From an uncultured Clostridium sp. (GTDB lineage: Bacteria > Bacillota > Clostridia > Oscillospirales > Acutalibacteraceae), in NCBI GenBank assembly GCA_958422185.1, contig CATZNW010000024.1, positions 1-42,971 on the forward strand: a DNA stretch of 42,971 bases, given 5' to 3'. A model generated the notes under the pieces. The model ran no database searches, was not told the DNA's origin, and saw nothing but the letters and a program-made list of their open reading frames with translations. Both the position numbers and the translations under genes were made by a program. Positions 1-8,492 of the stretch are shown one piece after another. Positions within the stretch are counted from its first letter, which is position 1; every line of letters begins with the position of its first letter.

Positions 1-32
1 GAGCAAGCACAACAGTGCCTGCTCTTTTTTAT
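1..32 (+). terminator. Intrinsic terminator of a gene left of the window
   Basis: The arms GAGCAAGCAC and GTGCCTGCTC pair with one mismatch around a four-base loop and are followed by a run of six T. The gene it ends lies outside the window. Confidence 0.7.
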
Positions 33-51
33 ATAATCAGAGGAGATTCGA

Positions 52-257
52 AAAGCAACGCCGCCGCACGCTGCCGGTGGCAGATCAAGTAAGGCGGGGT
101 TGGCGCAGCGGTCGAAAAAATCAAGTCAGCGTGAGCACGCGGATTTTTTCGGGATACCGCAAGAGTAAGACCGGCGGTATGAAAGTGCTTTTTACCGTTT
201 CGATACCCGGTTACTGCTAGTTTTTCTTGGATCGCAGCCCCACCTTACTACTGCTTT
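52..257 (+). ncRNA. Structured non-coding RNA candidate, possibly raiA-motif-like
   Basis: This ~205-nt stretch has no credible ORF but folds extensively. An outer helix pairs AAAGCA (53-58) with TGCTTT (251-256). A hairpin CTGCC-GGT-GGCAG follows near 71-84. A long helix pairs 89-106 with 233-249, with about 16 pairs, one mismatch and one G-U. Inside it GAAAAAATC pairs with GATTTTTTC around a GCGTG/CACGC hairpin, and ATACCGC pairs with GCGGTAT. A later hairpin loop contains TTCGATACC, which resembles a tRNA T-loop. No SRP RNA, tmRNA, RNase P or 6S signature was found. Length, multi-helix layout and host group would fit the raiA motif, but that name is from memory of general features only. 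The strand is inferred from the upstream plus-strand terminator and a T run near 269-274. Confidence 0.45.
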
Positions 258-319
258 GTTTAAAAATCCTTTTTTAAGGCCTGTCTAAAGAAAAAATACT
301 TTCATTATATCAATCCGTT

Positions 320-1156
320 TCAGCCAGTGTGAATTTTATTTTTAAAAACTTTTTTATCAAGCACTGCCATGGCGATAACAACGGTAAGCATTCCAACTGC
401 GCCGCCCATTGCCACATCTGAAAGATAGTGCGCACCCATTATAAGGCGAGTAACAGCAACGGTGCAAGTGTATATAAACGGAACGAAAAAGCATAGCTGC
501 CTGTGCTTATACGCGCTTTTACTGATATATGGCAGAAACATGGCCAGAAAGCTCATAGCCGCGCCGCCTGTGTGACCGCTCGGGAAAGATTTGTTGCCGT
601 TTATGCCGTTTATGACATACCAAGGTGTAAAGGAATCATAACTGCCTGCCGTCAAAAGATCGCGAAATCTTACTCTGCCCCAAAGATATTTCATTCCTTC
701 CACTGCTAAAAGCTGTGCAGCCATAACGGCAATGCCGGCTATAGCCAGCGCCGCTATCGGTCTCTTCAGATTATCAGGTATCTTTACAAATCTACCCGCA
801 AATATGAGCACAAGCGAGAAACCGATCCCGTAAACCATTCCATAGACCAACTGATTTTCCTCAGCAAAAAAATGCTCCCCGAAATAATAGCCGAAATATG
901 CGCCGCCTCCAATGGATATACACGCACCTGCAAATCTTGCAAACTTTGAGCGGCAGCAGTACAGCAGCGCAGTTCCGGCAATAGGGCATATGAGCCGGCA
1001 GGGTATCTCTCCGGTGTTATAGAACCAAACCGCAAAGATGTTATCGGGAGCGTTCAGCAGAATGTCCAGTTTTAAGTCAACAAATGAAGCGGCAGCCAAA
1101 GCCGCAGCGCAAAGTGCGTAAAATGCAATTATGTTTTTTCTGTATACTTTAAGCAC
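320..1156 (-). CDS. PAP2-family membrane phosphatase
   Basis: A 278-residue multi-pass membrane protein with the three motifs of the type 2 phosphatidic acid phosphatase superfamily. KYLWGRVRFRD lies near residue 156, the FPSGH motif with the catalytic-acid His near 190, and TRLIMGAHYLSDV with the second catalytic His near 235-248. Such enzymes remove phosphate from lipid phosphates such as phosphatidate or undecaprenyl pyrophosphate at the membrane; the substrate here cannot be told. The start is set at a GTG because GGAGGTGAC sits just upstream, whereas an in-frame TTG at 1177 has no such site. The gene stands alone, with the next minus-strand gene ending about 170 bp upstream behind its own terminator. 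Confidence 0.9.
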   Translation of the reverse strand: MLKVYRKNIIAFYALCAAALAAASFVDLKLDILLNAPDNIFAVWFYNTGEIPCRLICPIAGTALLYCCRSKFARFAGACISIGGGAYFGYYFGEHFFAEENQLVYGMVYGIGFSLVLIFAGRFVKIPDNLKRPIAALAIAGIAVMAAQLLAVEGMKYLWGRVRFRDLLTAGSYDSFTPWYVINGINGNKSFPSGHTGGAAMSFLAMFLPYISKSAYKHRQLCFFVPFIYTCTVAVTRLIMGAHYLSDVAMGGAVGMLTVVIAMAVLDKKVFKNKIHTG

Positions 1157-1224
1157 GGTGTCACCTCCACATTCCAATTATACTATATGCAGGGCTGACA
1201 ATCAATTTTATATTTTTGAAGGAG

Positions 1225-1260
1225 AAAAGAGCCGCCGGTAAACCGACAGCTCTTTTCTTT
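1225..1260 (-). terminator. Terminator after the YczE-like gene
   Basis: AAAAGAGC (1225-1232) pairs with GCTCTTTT (1249-1256), with an inner CCGGT/ACCG-type extension. On the minus strand the stem runs straight into T-rich sequence. The AT ends make it potentially bidirectional. Confidence 0.75.
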
Positions 1261-1330
1261 TAAGGGGTAAAAATTTATGTGAAGCAATTGCTTGCTTGCA
1301 GGCAAATAGGGAGCGTAACCGCTCGTATTA

Positions 1331-2155
1331 TTAACGGAATCTGCTTGTGCCGGAAGAGGAATCGCTATTCCTGATCTCCGTTACAGGGCGGAATGAGTTT
1401 TTGATAAGCGCACCTTTTATAAGGAAAAACGCTATATCGCGGCTCATGCCCTCGTAATCCACGTTAAGTATTTTTGAGCTTAAATGCTTGTTAAAGAAAT
1501 TAACGAGCGGGCCCATGCAAAACGCCGTGATCACTGTGCCTATTCCGATATTTTTGATTTCCGAAAAGTTTCCTCGAAAAAGCGCCGTAAGCCCGCCGCT
1601 TGCCACAAGACCTATAAGAACAACGGAAACGTCTGTCATTACCCGCGTCCATTTCATAGGGATCTTTGTGCTTCTTGTAAGCATGAAAGCAAGAGTGTCA
1701 TAAGGGCCTACTCCTACGTTTGCCGTAAAAAACAGGCTGCTTGAAAAGCACATTACGATTATTCCCGCGGCCAGGAGCAGAAGTCTTACAGAAAGACCGC
1801 TGTTTGCGAGGGGAGAGAAAAGCTTTTCGAAAAATTCGCAGGTGTAGCCAACAAATATCATATTGAATACCGTTCCTACGCCTACAAGCCCGCGATGGGC
1901 AACGATCACAACAAATACCAGTATCACAATATTGATTATCAGCTGATATGTGCCGAATCCGATACCCACAACGGATGAAATATTCATATTCATCGAGGTA
2001 AAGGGGTCTACCCCGAATCCTGAAAGGGAGAAAAGCGAAACGGCAAAGCCTGTAATGAATACGCTTATAAACGAAAGCACCGTGCGTTTGACCATGTTAT
2101 GCTGAATAAACATATCTTTTATGTAACCGTATGCTTCGTTCCTGAAGTGCTTCAT
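1331..2155 (-). CDS. YczE/YyaS/YitT-type integral membrane protein
   Basis: A 274-residue hydrophobic protein with about five or six membrane segments and the glycine-rich repeats GFGVDPFTSM (about residue 47) and GVGPYDTLAF (about residue 150). The two repeats look like an internally duplicated membrane protein of the YczE/YitT group. The function of this group is not established, and a transport role is only inferred. The start is the ATG at 2155; a TTG codon lies directly before it. No strong Shine-Dalgarno is adjacent, although GGGG lies about 8 nt upstream and GAGG further back. A good promoter and repeated boxes lie upstream. Confidence 0.8.
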   Translation of the reverse strand: MKHFRNEAYGYIKDMFIQHNMVKRTVLSFISVFITGFAVSLFSLSGFGVDPFTSMNMNISSVVGIGFGTYQLIINIVILVFVVIVAHRGLVGVGTVFNMIFVGYTCEFFEKLFSPLANSGLSVRLLLLAAGIIVMCFSSSLFFTANVGVGPYDTLAFMLTRSTKIPMKWTRVMTDVSVVLIGLVASGGLTALFRGNFSEIKNIGIGTVITAFCMGPLVNFFNKHLSSKILNVDYEGMSRDIAFFLIKGALIKNSFRPVTEIRNSDSSSGTSRFR

Positions 2156-2194
2156 CAACCAAACCCCGCACTGTTTTTTCCTCTCTTGCCATAC

Positions 2195-2222
2195 ATTATA
2201 TACACTTGTTTTAAAAAATCAA
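2195..2222 (-). promoter_or_regulatory. Sigma-A promoter of the YczE-like gene
   Basis: On the minus strand TTGATT (2217-2222) and TATAAT (2195-2200) are separated by 16 bp, about 40 bp upstream of the start codon. Confidence 0.7.
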
Positions 2223-2228
2223 TATTTT

Positions 2229-2287
2229 TGTGCAAACTTCTATATTCTAAATATATTGCACAAGCGAATACTTTATTTTTTGTGCAA
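2229..2287. promoter_or_regulatory. Three TTGTGCAA boxes upstream of the YczE-like promoter
   Basis: The octamer TTGTGCAA occurs at 2229-2236 and 2280-2287, and its reverse complement TTGCACAA at 2256-2263. All lie upstream of the -35 element in transcription direction, a position usual for an activator. The binding protein is unknown. Confidence 0.45.
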
Positions 2288-2292
2288 ATTGT

Positions 2293-2315
2293 ATAAAAAA
2301 CCAAGGAATCCCTTG
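2293..2315 (-). terminator. Short terminator after the glycosidase operon
   Basis: On the minus strand CAAGG-GATT-CCTTG is followed by GTTTTTTAT. The stem has only five or six pairs but the T run is clear, and it lies 55 bp beyond the stop of the downstream glycosidase. Confidence 0.55.
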
Positions 2316-2369
2316 CTGCAGATATGAGCGCCGCTTGTTGGCTGAAAAGTCTCCCGCTATTTGATCATA

Positions 2370-4391
2370 TTATATGAATTCAAGCCTTTCAAAATCAAAT
2401 TGAGCAGCGGATTTTTTCGTAGTATATTTTTTGTTATTCATACTGATAATGATTTCCGATCCGTTATCACAAATATCAAACGATCTGCCGAAAAGCTTTA
2501 ACCCTGAAATGGAAATGTTTCTCTTTTTAGGCGCTATTCTGAGCTTTCGGTATCCGGTTACACGCAGACCGAAAAGCCCTTCTGTTATCACACGGCAAAA
2601 GAGTATGCTTTCGCCGCTGAGATGCGCTCTGTTGCCTTCAGGGAACGCCTCGAACGGATAGGGAGAATGATTGCCCAAGAGACGGCTTTTGCTGTATGCG
2701 CACGTTTCTTCAAATGCCTTGGGATAATCTGCAAGAAAAGCTCCTCGCAGCGCAAAAAGCAGACTCCTGTCCCACGTTGTGGGATTATCTGAAATGCTTC
2801 GAAGCATGCCGTTATTGTAAAGTGATCCGCTGAAAAGCGCTTGAAGCGTTTCAGCTTTTCTTTCAAATATTTCAACGGTAAGCGGCGTGCATATCCAGGA
2901 ACGCAGCCGGGTGTTGCCTTTGTAATAGGCATATGTTTCAAAACCTTCTACGTTTGCGCCGAAATATTTTTCTATATTTGTTTTCAGTTCTTCGGCTTCG
3001 TGTTTCCAGCTTTGCGCAAGATCCGGTTTGTTCAGTATCCCGCATATGATCGAGCCGTTTATAAGTGCGTCGTAAGTAAGACAGCTTGTATTGAGATTTG
3101 CGTTTCCGGATTCAAAACGGTTTTCAAGCTCATCCGAATCGCTGGTGATCACGCCGTCTGCATTCTTTCTTGAAAGGCAGAAATTTATGCACCATTTTAT
3201 GCTGCCTAAAAATTCTTCAAAAAGGGCTTTTTCACCCATGGCAAGCAAAAAACGGCATATTCCGTATGCGTACATCGCGGCATCACCGCGGTCGCCCGCG
3301 CCGTTCCAAAATCCGTCGCCCTCTGCAATAATGCTTGTAACAAGCGCACGCTTTTTCTCAAAGGGAGTACTGCTCTTATCCATGTACTGTTCATACAAGC
3401 GGTAGCAATTCAGAGCGCTTTGAATGCCCGGCGCATATCCCGAATAAGCAAAAAAAGGATTTGCGTATTCGCACTGATCGTTCGTCCACAGTGCGGCGTA
3501 GTAATTTCCGCCGCCGGGACTGTGAAAAAGGCCAGACTTTGTTTTATATATGCTTTCGCTTCCCCTTAACAGGCAGTGAGAAAATTCGGCGTCAAGAAAA
3601 TCATTTCCGCTTTTTAAAACCATGGAGGAAAACAGGGTGTCTATCAGCTCATCTCTTTGCTTTATTTGGGCCGCAATATCAATCACCGTATTTTCCCTGC
3701 CGGCAAAGAAAACCATATAAAAAGTATAGACATCACCGGGGTGCAGATTCTGTTTTGCTTTAAAATCATAGGCTCTTTCAAAGGAAACGCTGCCGTTACT
3801 GCACGCGCATACTCCGTAATGTATATCTCCCCCCACACAGTAATCTTTGGAAAGCGTTTTTTGTACAGACGGCGCAGAGACTTCCAAAACGCCTTCGTTT
3901 ATGAGTTTTACGCTTACTCGTTCGATCAGTGCGGGAGCGTCTGCGCAGTTTATGAAAGTTCTTGTTATTTCTGCGCTTTTTCCGCGCGAGACCACAGTAA
4001 GATCACCGCGCATACATATTTTTTGCGGCAATTCGGTCAGCGGTATTCCGTTTATCTTTATTTTGCAGACGTTTTTTGAAAAATTAAAGCAAAAGCTTCC
4101 GCTTGTGTCATTAGGTATGGTCCTGAGGGCCGGCACGGTTATATGCCTGTGCAGAAGCAGCCTGTTACGGCGGTCCTTTCCCACACAAATGATCGAGCTC
4201 GACTGAAATCCGCTCATTTCAATGTGGTCGCTGCAGGCGCCGTTTTCCGACCCGATCTCCCATAATACGCTTTTATTCTTAAGAAGTTTTTTTATCCGCG
4301 GATCGCTCATATGCTTAACAGACGGCCTTGCCCATACGGCAAACGCGGGCGGTCTCAGTGTTTTGCTGTGTATTTTGATTTTAAGCTTCAT
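2370..4391 (-). CDS. Six-hairpin (alpha/alpha)6-barrel glycoside hydrolase
   Basis: A 673-residue protein without signal peptide or membrane segment, so probably cytoplasmic. The first ~240 residues look like a beta-sandwich. The centre has the alternating helices and aromatic/acidic clusters of six-hairpin glycosidases, for example AALWTNDQCEYANPFFAYSG and a GVITSDSDELENRFESGNANLN stretch rich in acidic residues. A short beta domain closes the protein. It resembles the glycogen-debranching/rhamnosidase type of fold, but I cannot name the GH family or substrate. The start is the ATG overlapping the last 11 bases of the GH36 gene, with GAGGAG about 8 nt upstream. This indicates translational coupling and a shared pathway. 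The in-frame TTG at 4412 is less likely. Confidence 0.75.
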   Translation of the reverse strand: MKLKIKIHSKTLRPPAFAVWARPSVKHMSDPRIKKLLKNKSVLWEIGSENGACSDHIEMSGFQSSSIICVGKDRRNRLLLHRHITVPALRTIPNDTSGSFCFNFSKNVCKIKINGIPLTELPQKICMRGDLTVVSRGKSAEITRTFINCADAPALIERVSVKLINEGVLEVSAPSVQKTLSKDYCVGGDIHYGVCACSNGSVSFERAYDFKAKQNLHPGDVYTFYMVFFAGRENTVIDIAAQIKQRDELIDTLFSSMVLKSGNDFLDAEFSHCLLRGSESIYKTKSGLFHSPGGGNYYAALWTNDQCEYANPFFAYSGYAPGIQSALNCYRLYEQYMDKSSTPFEKKRALVTSIIAEGDGFWNGAGDRGDAAMYAYGICRFLLAMGEKALFEEFLGSIKWCINFCLSRKNADGVITSDSDELENRFESGNANLNTSCLTYDALINGSIICGILNKPDLAQSWKHEAEELKTNIEKYFGANVEGFETYAYYKGNTRLRSWICTPLTVEIFERKAETLQALFSGSLYNNGMLRSISDNPTTWDRSLLFALRGAFLADYPKAFEETCAYSKSRLLGNHSPYPFEAFPEGNRAHLSGESILFCRVITEGLFGLRVTGYRKLRIAPKKRNISISGLKLFGRSFDICDNGSEIIISMNNKKYTTKKSAAQFDFERLEFI

Positions 4392-6051
4392 CTGTGCTCT
4401 CCTCAAAAACATTTCCGTTATCAGGATTAAAGCAGAGTGATTTTACAGCGGAATCCAGCTTGTATTTCACTGTAATGCGGTCGTTTCCGGTGTATTCGGC
4501 GGATATGATCTGTGCCTTTTTACTGGTGAAGACCTCTTTTAAAACATTGATCTGTTTTGTATCGTATTCGTCAACATTATCTGAGATAAAAAGCAAAGAA
4601 CCAAAGAGAGAGTTCAGTTTCCCCAGCAGCCGGCGTTTTTCAAAACTCATCTTCATATTGCTGTCCCTCAAAAAGAAGACATCCGGGTCGTTCATAAAGG
4701 CTCTTCCGTCAAGATGACGGCGGAAGACGGAATTGTTTACTGCATGCGGTATGGAAACGGCCTCGCGCGTGTCAAACCTTACCGGCTTCCAGCAGTTTTT
4801 GACATCTGCGCCTATTCTGCAATAATCAACCTTGCCGAATGCAGGCATTAACGGAACTCCGCAGCCGAGTATAAGCTTGTCGCCGCAGCATTCACGCAGA
4901 AGATCCATAGCGTCGCACATGATTTCACCGCGCGTTTTTCCGTGAATGGGCAGAACAGCCGAGGCATACAGAAAATCAAGCTTTACAAGATCGTATCCCC
5001 AGCTGTTCAGCACGGTATCGAATACGGATCTGATGTAGCCGCGTGCTTCTTCATTATAGATATCCAGGGCGTAAAACGTTCCCCAGTTTGGTCCGGTTAT
5101 ATAGGGCTTGCCGTTTTTATCTTTAATAAACCAGTCGCTGTGTTCCTTAAATAATCTGCTTTTCTTAACCCCGGCAAACGGAGCAAGCCACAGTCCGGCT
5201 TTCATGCCGCTTTTATGTATTTGGTTCGCAACGGCTTTCATGCCGGACGGGAATTTATTTTTATCTGTTATCAGCCAGTCGCCTATAGCATTCTGATAAC
5301 CGTCGTCTATCTGAAAAAAGTCTATTTCCACACCGGATTTGCTTATAGATTCCAGATCGCGTTTTACTATATTTTCCGTTACGTTGCCGTAATAGTTGTA
5401 CCATGTTGTATAACCGCATGCCCTTTTTGCTCTTGGCTTTGGTATTTGAAGCAGCTCAAAATATTTATCAAACACCGCGTCATAACTGCCTGAGATCACG
5501 GCAAAGGACATTAATTCGCATTCCGAATCAAATGCTTTCCCTTCAAAATCTTTTTCAATATAAATTACGTTCTTATTTGTGTCAAAGGTGAGTATCGTAT
5601 ATCCTGTTCTTTCACTCATTGAGCCGAAAAGTTCTGTCCTGTCACCGTTTCGTACATATCCGTAGGAGAATCCGTAAAAGACGCCTTTTTTTCTTGGATA
5701 AGTGTGGAACGTGCAGTCGCCGGCCCTGTTTAGGCCGGTGCCGCGTCCGGGTGCGGAGTTGATGTAGGCTTCAACGATCCGGTTCAGTTCTTTCATTTTA
5801 TCATCCGGCATGTACTCACGGGAATCCGTCCAGCTCTGAAATCCGTTTGAAAAGATCCTGCTGTCTGCCGAAAAGCGATACGGCAGTATGATACGAAAGC
5901 TTTTTATTCGGATCTCTTTTTTTGTGTTCAGTGAAACTTTTGCCACACCGCCGAAAGTATGCAGGCTGATGCTGCAGGTATCATCGTTCATACCGTTGAG
6001 GACAGCGGTGTTACCGCCGCATTCATATATCATTTCTATTTTGTACTTCAT
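4381..6051 (-). CDS. GH36-type alpha-galactosidase (melibiase)
   Basis: A 556-residue protein without signal peptide. It carries the conserved strand motifs of the GH36/GH-D clan barrel: FFQIDDGYQ (about residue 247), GLWLAPFAG (about 288), and VKLDFLYA (about 357), whose Asp is the expected nucleophile. GCGVPL and CRIGADV follow, with the Asp of the latter the expected acid/base. The N-terminal ~200 residues form the usual beta-sandwich. The family hydrolyses alpha-galactosides such as melibiose or raffinose, though some members act on other alpha-linked sugars. AAGGAG lies 7 nt before the ATG. It is the first gene of a two-gene operon. No transporter is adjacent, so uptake must be encoded elsewhere. 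The upstream region is very AT-rich with no confident promoter. Confidence 0.85.
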   Translation of the reverse strand: MKYKIEMIYECGGNTAVLNGMNDDTCSISLHTFGGVAKVSLNTKKEIRIKSFRIILPYRFSADSRIFSNGFQSWTDSREYMPDDKMKELNRIVEAYINSAPGRGTGLNRAGDCTFHTYPRKKGVFYGFSYGYVRNGDRTELFGSMSERTGYTILTFDTNKNVIYIEKDFEGKAFDSECELMSFAVISGSYDAVFDKYFELLQIPKPRAKRACGYTTWYNYYGNVTENIVKRDLESISKSGVEIDFFQIDDGYQNAIGDWLITDKNKFPSGMKAVANQIHKSGMKAGLWLAPFAGVKKSRLFKEHSDWFIKDKNGKPYITGPNWGTFYALDIYNEEARGYIRSVFDTVLNSWGYDLVKLDFLYASAVLPIHGKTRGEIMCDAMDLLRECCGDKLILGCGVPLMPAFGKVDYCRIGADVKNCWKPVRFDTREAVSIPHAVNNSVFRRHLDGRAFMNDPDVFFLRDSNMKMSFEKRRLLGKLNSLFGSLLFISDNVDEYDTKQINVLKEVFTSKKAQIISAEYTGNDRITVKYKLDSAVKSLCFNPDNGNVFEESTDEA

Positions 6052-6214
6052 AACTGTACTCCTTAAAATTAATAATAAATTATAATATATATTATCATAT
6101 TATAAAAAGAGATAAAACTATAAAAAATCCTCAAAAAAGTTAGGAAAATCAACATGGGAAACGGTCAGAACCATGGCGTCTGATCCGCCGTTAAATAGAA
6201 CGGCAAAAAAACGG

Positions 6215-6255
6215 GGCAAGAAAAGGAGCGCTCCATGAGAAGACGCTCCCTTTCT
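6215..6255 (-). terminator. Terminator after spoVT
   Basis: GGAGCG (6225-6230) pairs with CGCTCC (6244-6249) around a ~13-base loop, and on the minus strand TTTTCTT follows. It sits just beyond the spoVT stop. Confidence 0.6.
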
Positions 6256-6266
6256 GACCTGAGATA

Positions 6267-6803
6267 TTATTCCATCTGCTTTCCGAGAAAGGCTGCCGCA
6301 ACCTGCACAAGCTTTATCTCCGTTTCCGTAGGGAGATGGCTTTCGTCGCTTTGCATCAGCGCAACCGCGCCCGAAACATCTCCTCCGTAAATGATGGGGT
6401 AAACAACGTTTGCTTTTCTGTCAAATCCCTCAATGGCGTTCATGGGCGGAACTTCCTTTGTTGAAATATGGATCGCCCGGTTCTCCATCAGATCCTCAAG
6501 ATTTTTTGTTACACGCCTTTCAAGCACCTCGCGTTTGCTTAGCCCTGAAGCGGCAATAACGTGATCGTTGTCCATAATTGCGATCGGAAGGCCTCCGCTC
6601 TTGTGCAGAACTTCTGCATACTGGTTGGCAAAGTTTGAGAGCTCGCCTATCGGTGAATATTTTTTAAAAATGACTTCACCTTCCGCGTCCGTGAATATTT
6701 CAAGAGGATCGCCCTCTCTTATGCGGAAAGAGCGGCGGATCTCCTTTGGAATAACGATTCTTCCCAGATCGTCTATGCGCCTAACGATTCCTGTTGCTTT
6801 CAT
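6267..6803 (-). CDS. spoVT: Stage V sporulation protein T, AbrB-family transcription regulator
   Basis: A 178-residue protein matching SpoVT in length and layout. An N-terminal AbrB/MazE-type DNA-binding domain covers residues 1-50, with the very conserved ATGIVRRIDDLGRIVIPKEI motif. A GAF-like sensor domain follows from about residue 60 to the end. In Bacillus SpoVT is a forespore regulator acting in the sigma-G regulon. Two ATGs lie two codons apart; GGGAG is 4 nt before the first (6809) and 10 nt before the second (6803). The second is chosen because family members start directly with MKATG. No sigma-G promoter could be recognised with confidence. This gene is the main evidence that the organism sporulates. 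Confidence 0.92.
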   Translation of the reverse strand: MKATGIVRRIDDLGRIVIPKEIRRSFRIREGDPLEIFTDAEGEVIFKKYSPIGELSNFANQYAEVLHKSGGLPIAIMDNDHVIAASGLSKREVLERRVTKNLEDLMENRAIHISTKEVPPMNAIEGFDRKANVVYPIIYGGDVSGAVALMQSDESHLPTETEIKLVQVAAAFLGKQME

Positions 6804-6966
6804 ATACATCTTTCTCCCTTAATTTGTAACTTTATCTGTAATATTTTGCACAGATTAAGGCACAGTATGCGGCGATTATGAAAGCTTTTTTTGGAAATTT
6901 TTTCGTTGAAAACTTTTTAATTAAATCATGTTTATTCCGTTTTTTAGTTGGCGGCATACCGGGTTT

Positions 6967-6991
6967 GCTTGCTTAAGCAAGCTCTTTTTTT
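6967..6991. other. Hairpin spanning the MATE stop codon
   Basis: GCTTGC-TTAA-GCAAGC is a perfect palindrome that contains the stop codon of the exporter gene. The T run follows on the plus strand, where no gene needs a terminator, so its role is unclear. Confidence 0.35.
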
Positions 6992-8307
6992 GATGTATGA
7001 GAAAAAACTATAAGCGAAAAGGCTGCTGTTATGATCTCGGTTATCCAAAACGCGTGCCATACGCCGCTTGCGCCCGTGGCTTTGCTTAGAATAAACGCTG
7101 CCGGCAGAATAACGATCACATACCTCAAAAGTGAGATCCAAAGCGATGTTCCTCCCTTGCCGAGACCTTCCAAAGCGCCCGAAACGGTTACGCTTAGCGC
7201 GGACGGTATAAATCCTATACATATGAGCCTGAGCGCATTTACGCCTATTTCTATCGTTTCACTGCCGGAACTGAAAAGTCCGATCAGATTCTGCGGTACA
7301 GCGGCGCAGAGCACGGTGCCGAGCATCATAACGCATACAATAAATGAAAGGCTGACTCTGAAGATGCCGCGAACGCGCCCGTATTCCTCTGCGCCGTAGT
7401 TGTAGCTGAGTACAGGACGCATTCCCTGAACGATGCCGTTTGCGGTCAGATACAAAAAGGTCTGCAATTTATAATACGCGCCAAGAACAAGCACATAGGT
7501 CTGTGAAAACACGGCAAGAATCGAGTTGAGCACGGAGATCATAAGAGACGGCAGAGCCATGTTGAGTGCGGCTGGTATGCCGATTGCATATGTACGGCGG
7601 CTGATCTTTGAAAACTCCCTAAAATCCTTAAAACGGATCTGAACGGAAAGACCTTTTGCAAAATATACAGCTAAATAAATCAAAAGCGTAACAACCTGAC
7701 CTATCCCTGTTGCAAGCGCAGCTCCCTCTATGCCCATTTCGGGAAATATCCACCAGCCGAAAATAAGTATCGGGTCAAGAATTATGTTTGTTACACAGCC
7801 GGCAAGCATTGCTATCATGGAAACTGTCATTTTGCCGACTGCCTGAAAGGTCTTTTCAAAACTTATGCCGGCGGCGATCGGTATGCTGAAAAGGAATACA
7901 ATGTTTGAATATCTTATTCCGTAATCAAGGATAACGGCATCATTGGTAAACATCCTCAGGAAAGACGGCATGATGAAAACGCAGCAGGTCAGTATAACGC
8001 CGTGCAGCAGGTTGAAAATCATGCCTGCAGAGGCGGCGGTATCCGCATGTTTCTGCTTCCCGGCACCCAGGTAAAACGCGATCACGGCGTTTACGCCTAT
8101 TCCGTAACCTACCGTTACGGCGGTTACAAGATTCTGAACAGGATAAACAAGCGAAAGCGCGGTCATGGCGTCTTCGCTTATTTTAGCAACGAAATAACTG
8201 TCTACGATGTTATAAAGTGAGTTGATGAGCATAGAAACCGTCATCGGCAGCGCCATCGTTACAACGAGCGGCACGATTTTCCGCTCTTTCATAAAGGTCT
8301 GCTCCAT
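6973..8307 (-). CDS. MATE-family multidrug/Na+ antiporter-type exporter
   Basis: A 444-residue protein with twelve predicted membrane helices arranged as two homologous halves, as expected for MatE transporters of the NorM/DinF/MepA kind. Family-typical stretches include the N-terminal SMLINSLYNIVDSYFVAKI and PVQNLVTAVTVGYGIGVNA. In the second half NGIVQGMRPVLSYNYGA is characteristic. Such proteins export cationic compounds driven by Na+ or H+ gradients; the substrate cannot be predicted. GGGAGG lies 6 nt before the ATG. The gene follows pnp on the same strand behind a terminator, and no separate promoter is obvious, so it may depend on read-through. Confidence 0.9.
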   Translation of the reverse strand: MEQTFMKERKIVPLVVTMALPMTVSMLINSLYNIVDSYFVAKISEDAMTALSLVYPVQNLVTAVTVGYGIGVNAVIAFYLGAGKQKHADTAASAGMIFNLLHGVILTCCVFIMPSFLRMFTNDAVILDYGIRYSNIVFLFSIPIAAGISFEKTFQAVGKMTVSMIAMLAGCVTNIILDPILIFGWWIFPEMGIEGAALATGIGQVVTLLIYLAVYFAKGLSVQIRFKDFREFSKISRRTYAIGIPAALNMALPSLMISVLNSILAVFSQTYVLVLGAYYKLQTFLYLTANGIVQGMRPVLSYNYGAEEYGRVRGIFRVSLSFIVCVMMLGTVLCAAVPQNLIGLFSSGSETIEIGVNALRLICIGFIPSALSVTVSGALEGLGKGGTSLWISLLRYVIVILPAAFILSKATGASGVWHAFWITEIITAAFSLIVFSHTSKKELA

Positions 8308-8340
8308 TGATTGCCTCCCGGTATTTTGATCTTATATGAA

Positions 8341-8374
8341 TAAAAAAGCCACATAACCGTTTTGGCTATGTGGC
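8341..8374 (-). terminator. Terminator after pnp
   Basis: On the minus strand GCCACATA pairs with TATGTGGC around a loop rich in A and C and is followed by TTTTTTATT. It separates pnp from the MATE gene. Confidence 0.85.
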
Positions 8375-8384
8375 GAAAAGTGAG

Positions 8385-8456
8385 CGATGCTCAGAAAAAT
8401 CCACTGCCCTAAGGCGATGCTCAGATCCGTATTGCATTCGGATCACGCCGCCTTAA
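8385..8456 (-). other. Direct repeat and compound hairpin in the pnp 3' untranslated region
   Basis: GCGATGCTCAGA occurs twice, at 8385-8396 and 8413-8424. TAAGGCG (8410-8416) pairs with CGCCTTA (8449-8455), enclosing a second stem GATCCG (8424-8429)/CGGATC (8439-8444). The structure lies between the pnp stop and its terminator. It could stabilise the transcript or be a 3'-derived small RNA; neither is shown. Confidence 0.4.
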
Positions 8457-8492
8457 AAGGTTTTGGAATATTTTGTTTTATCCTTGCAGGAA

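Noticed and set aside
52..257. SRP RNA, 6S RNA, tmRNA or RNase P RNA
   Set aside because: The GGAAGG-type SRP loop, tmRNA ends, RNase P conserved blocks and a single long 6S-type rod are not seen.
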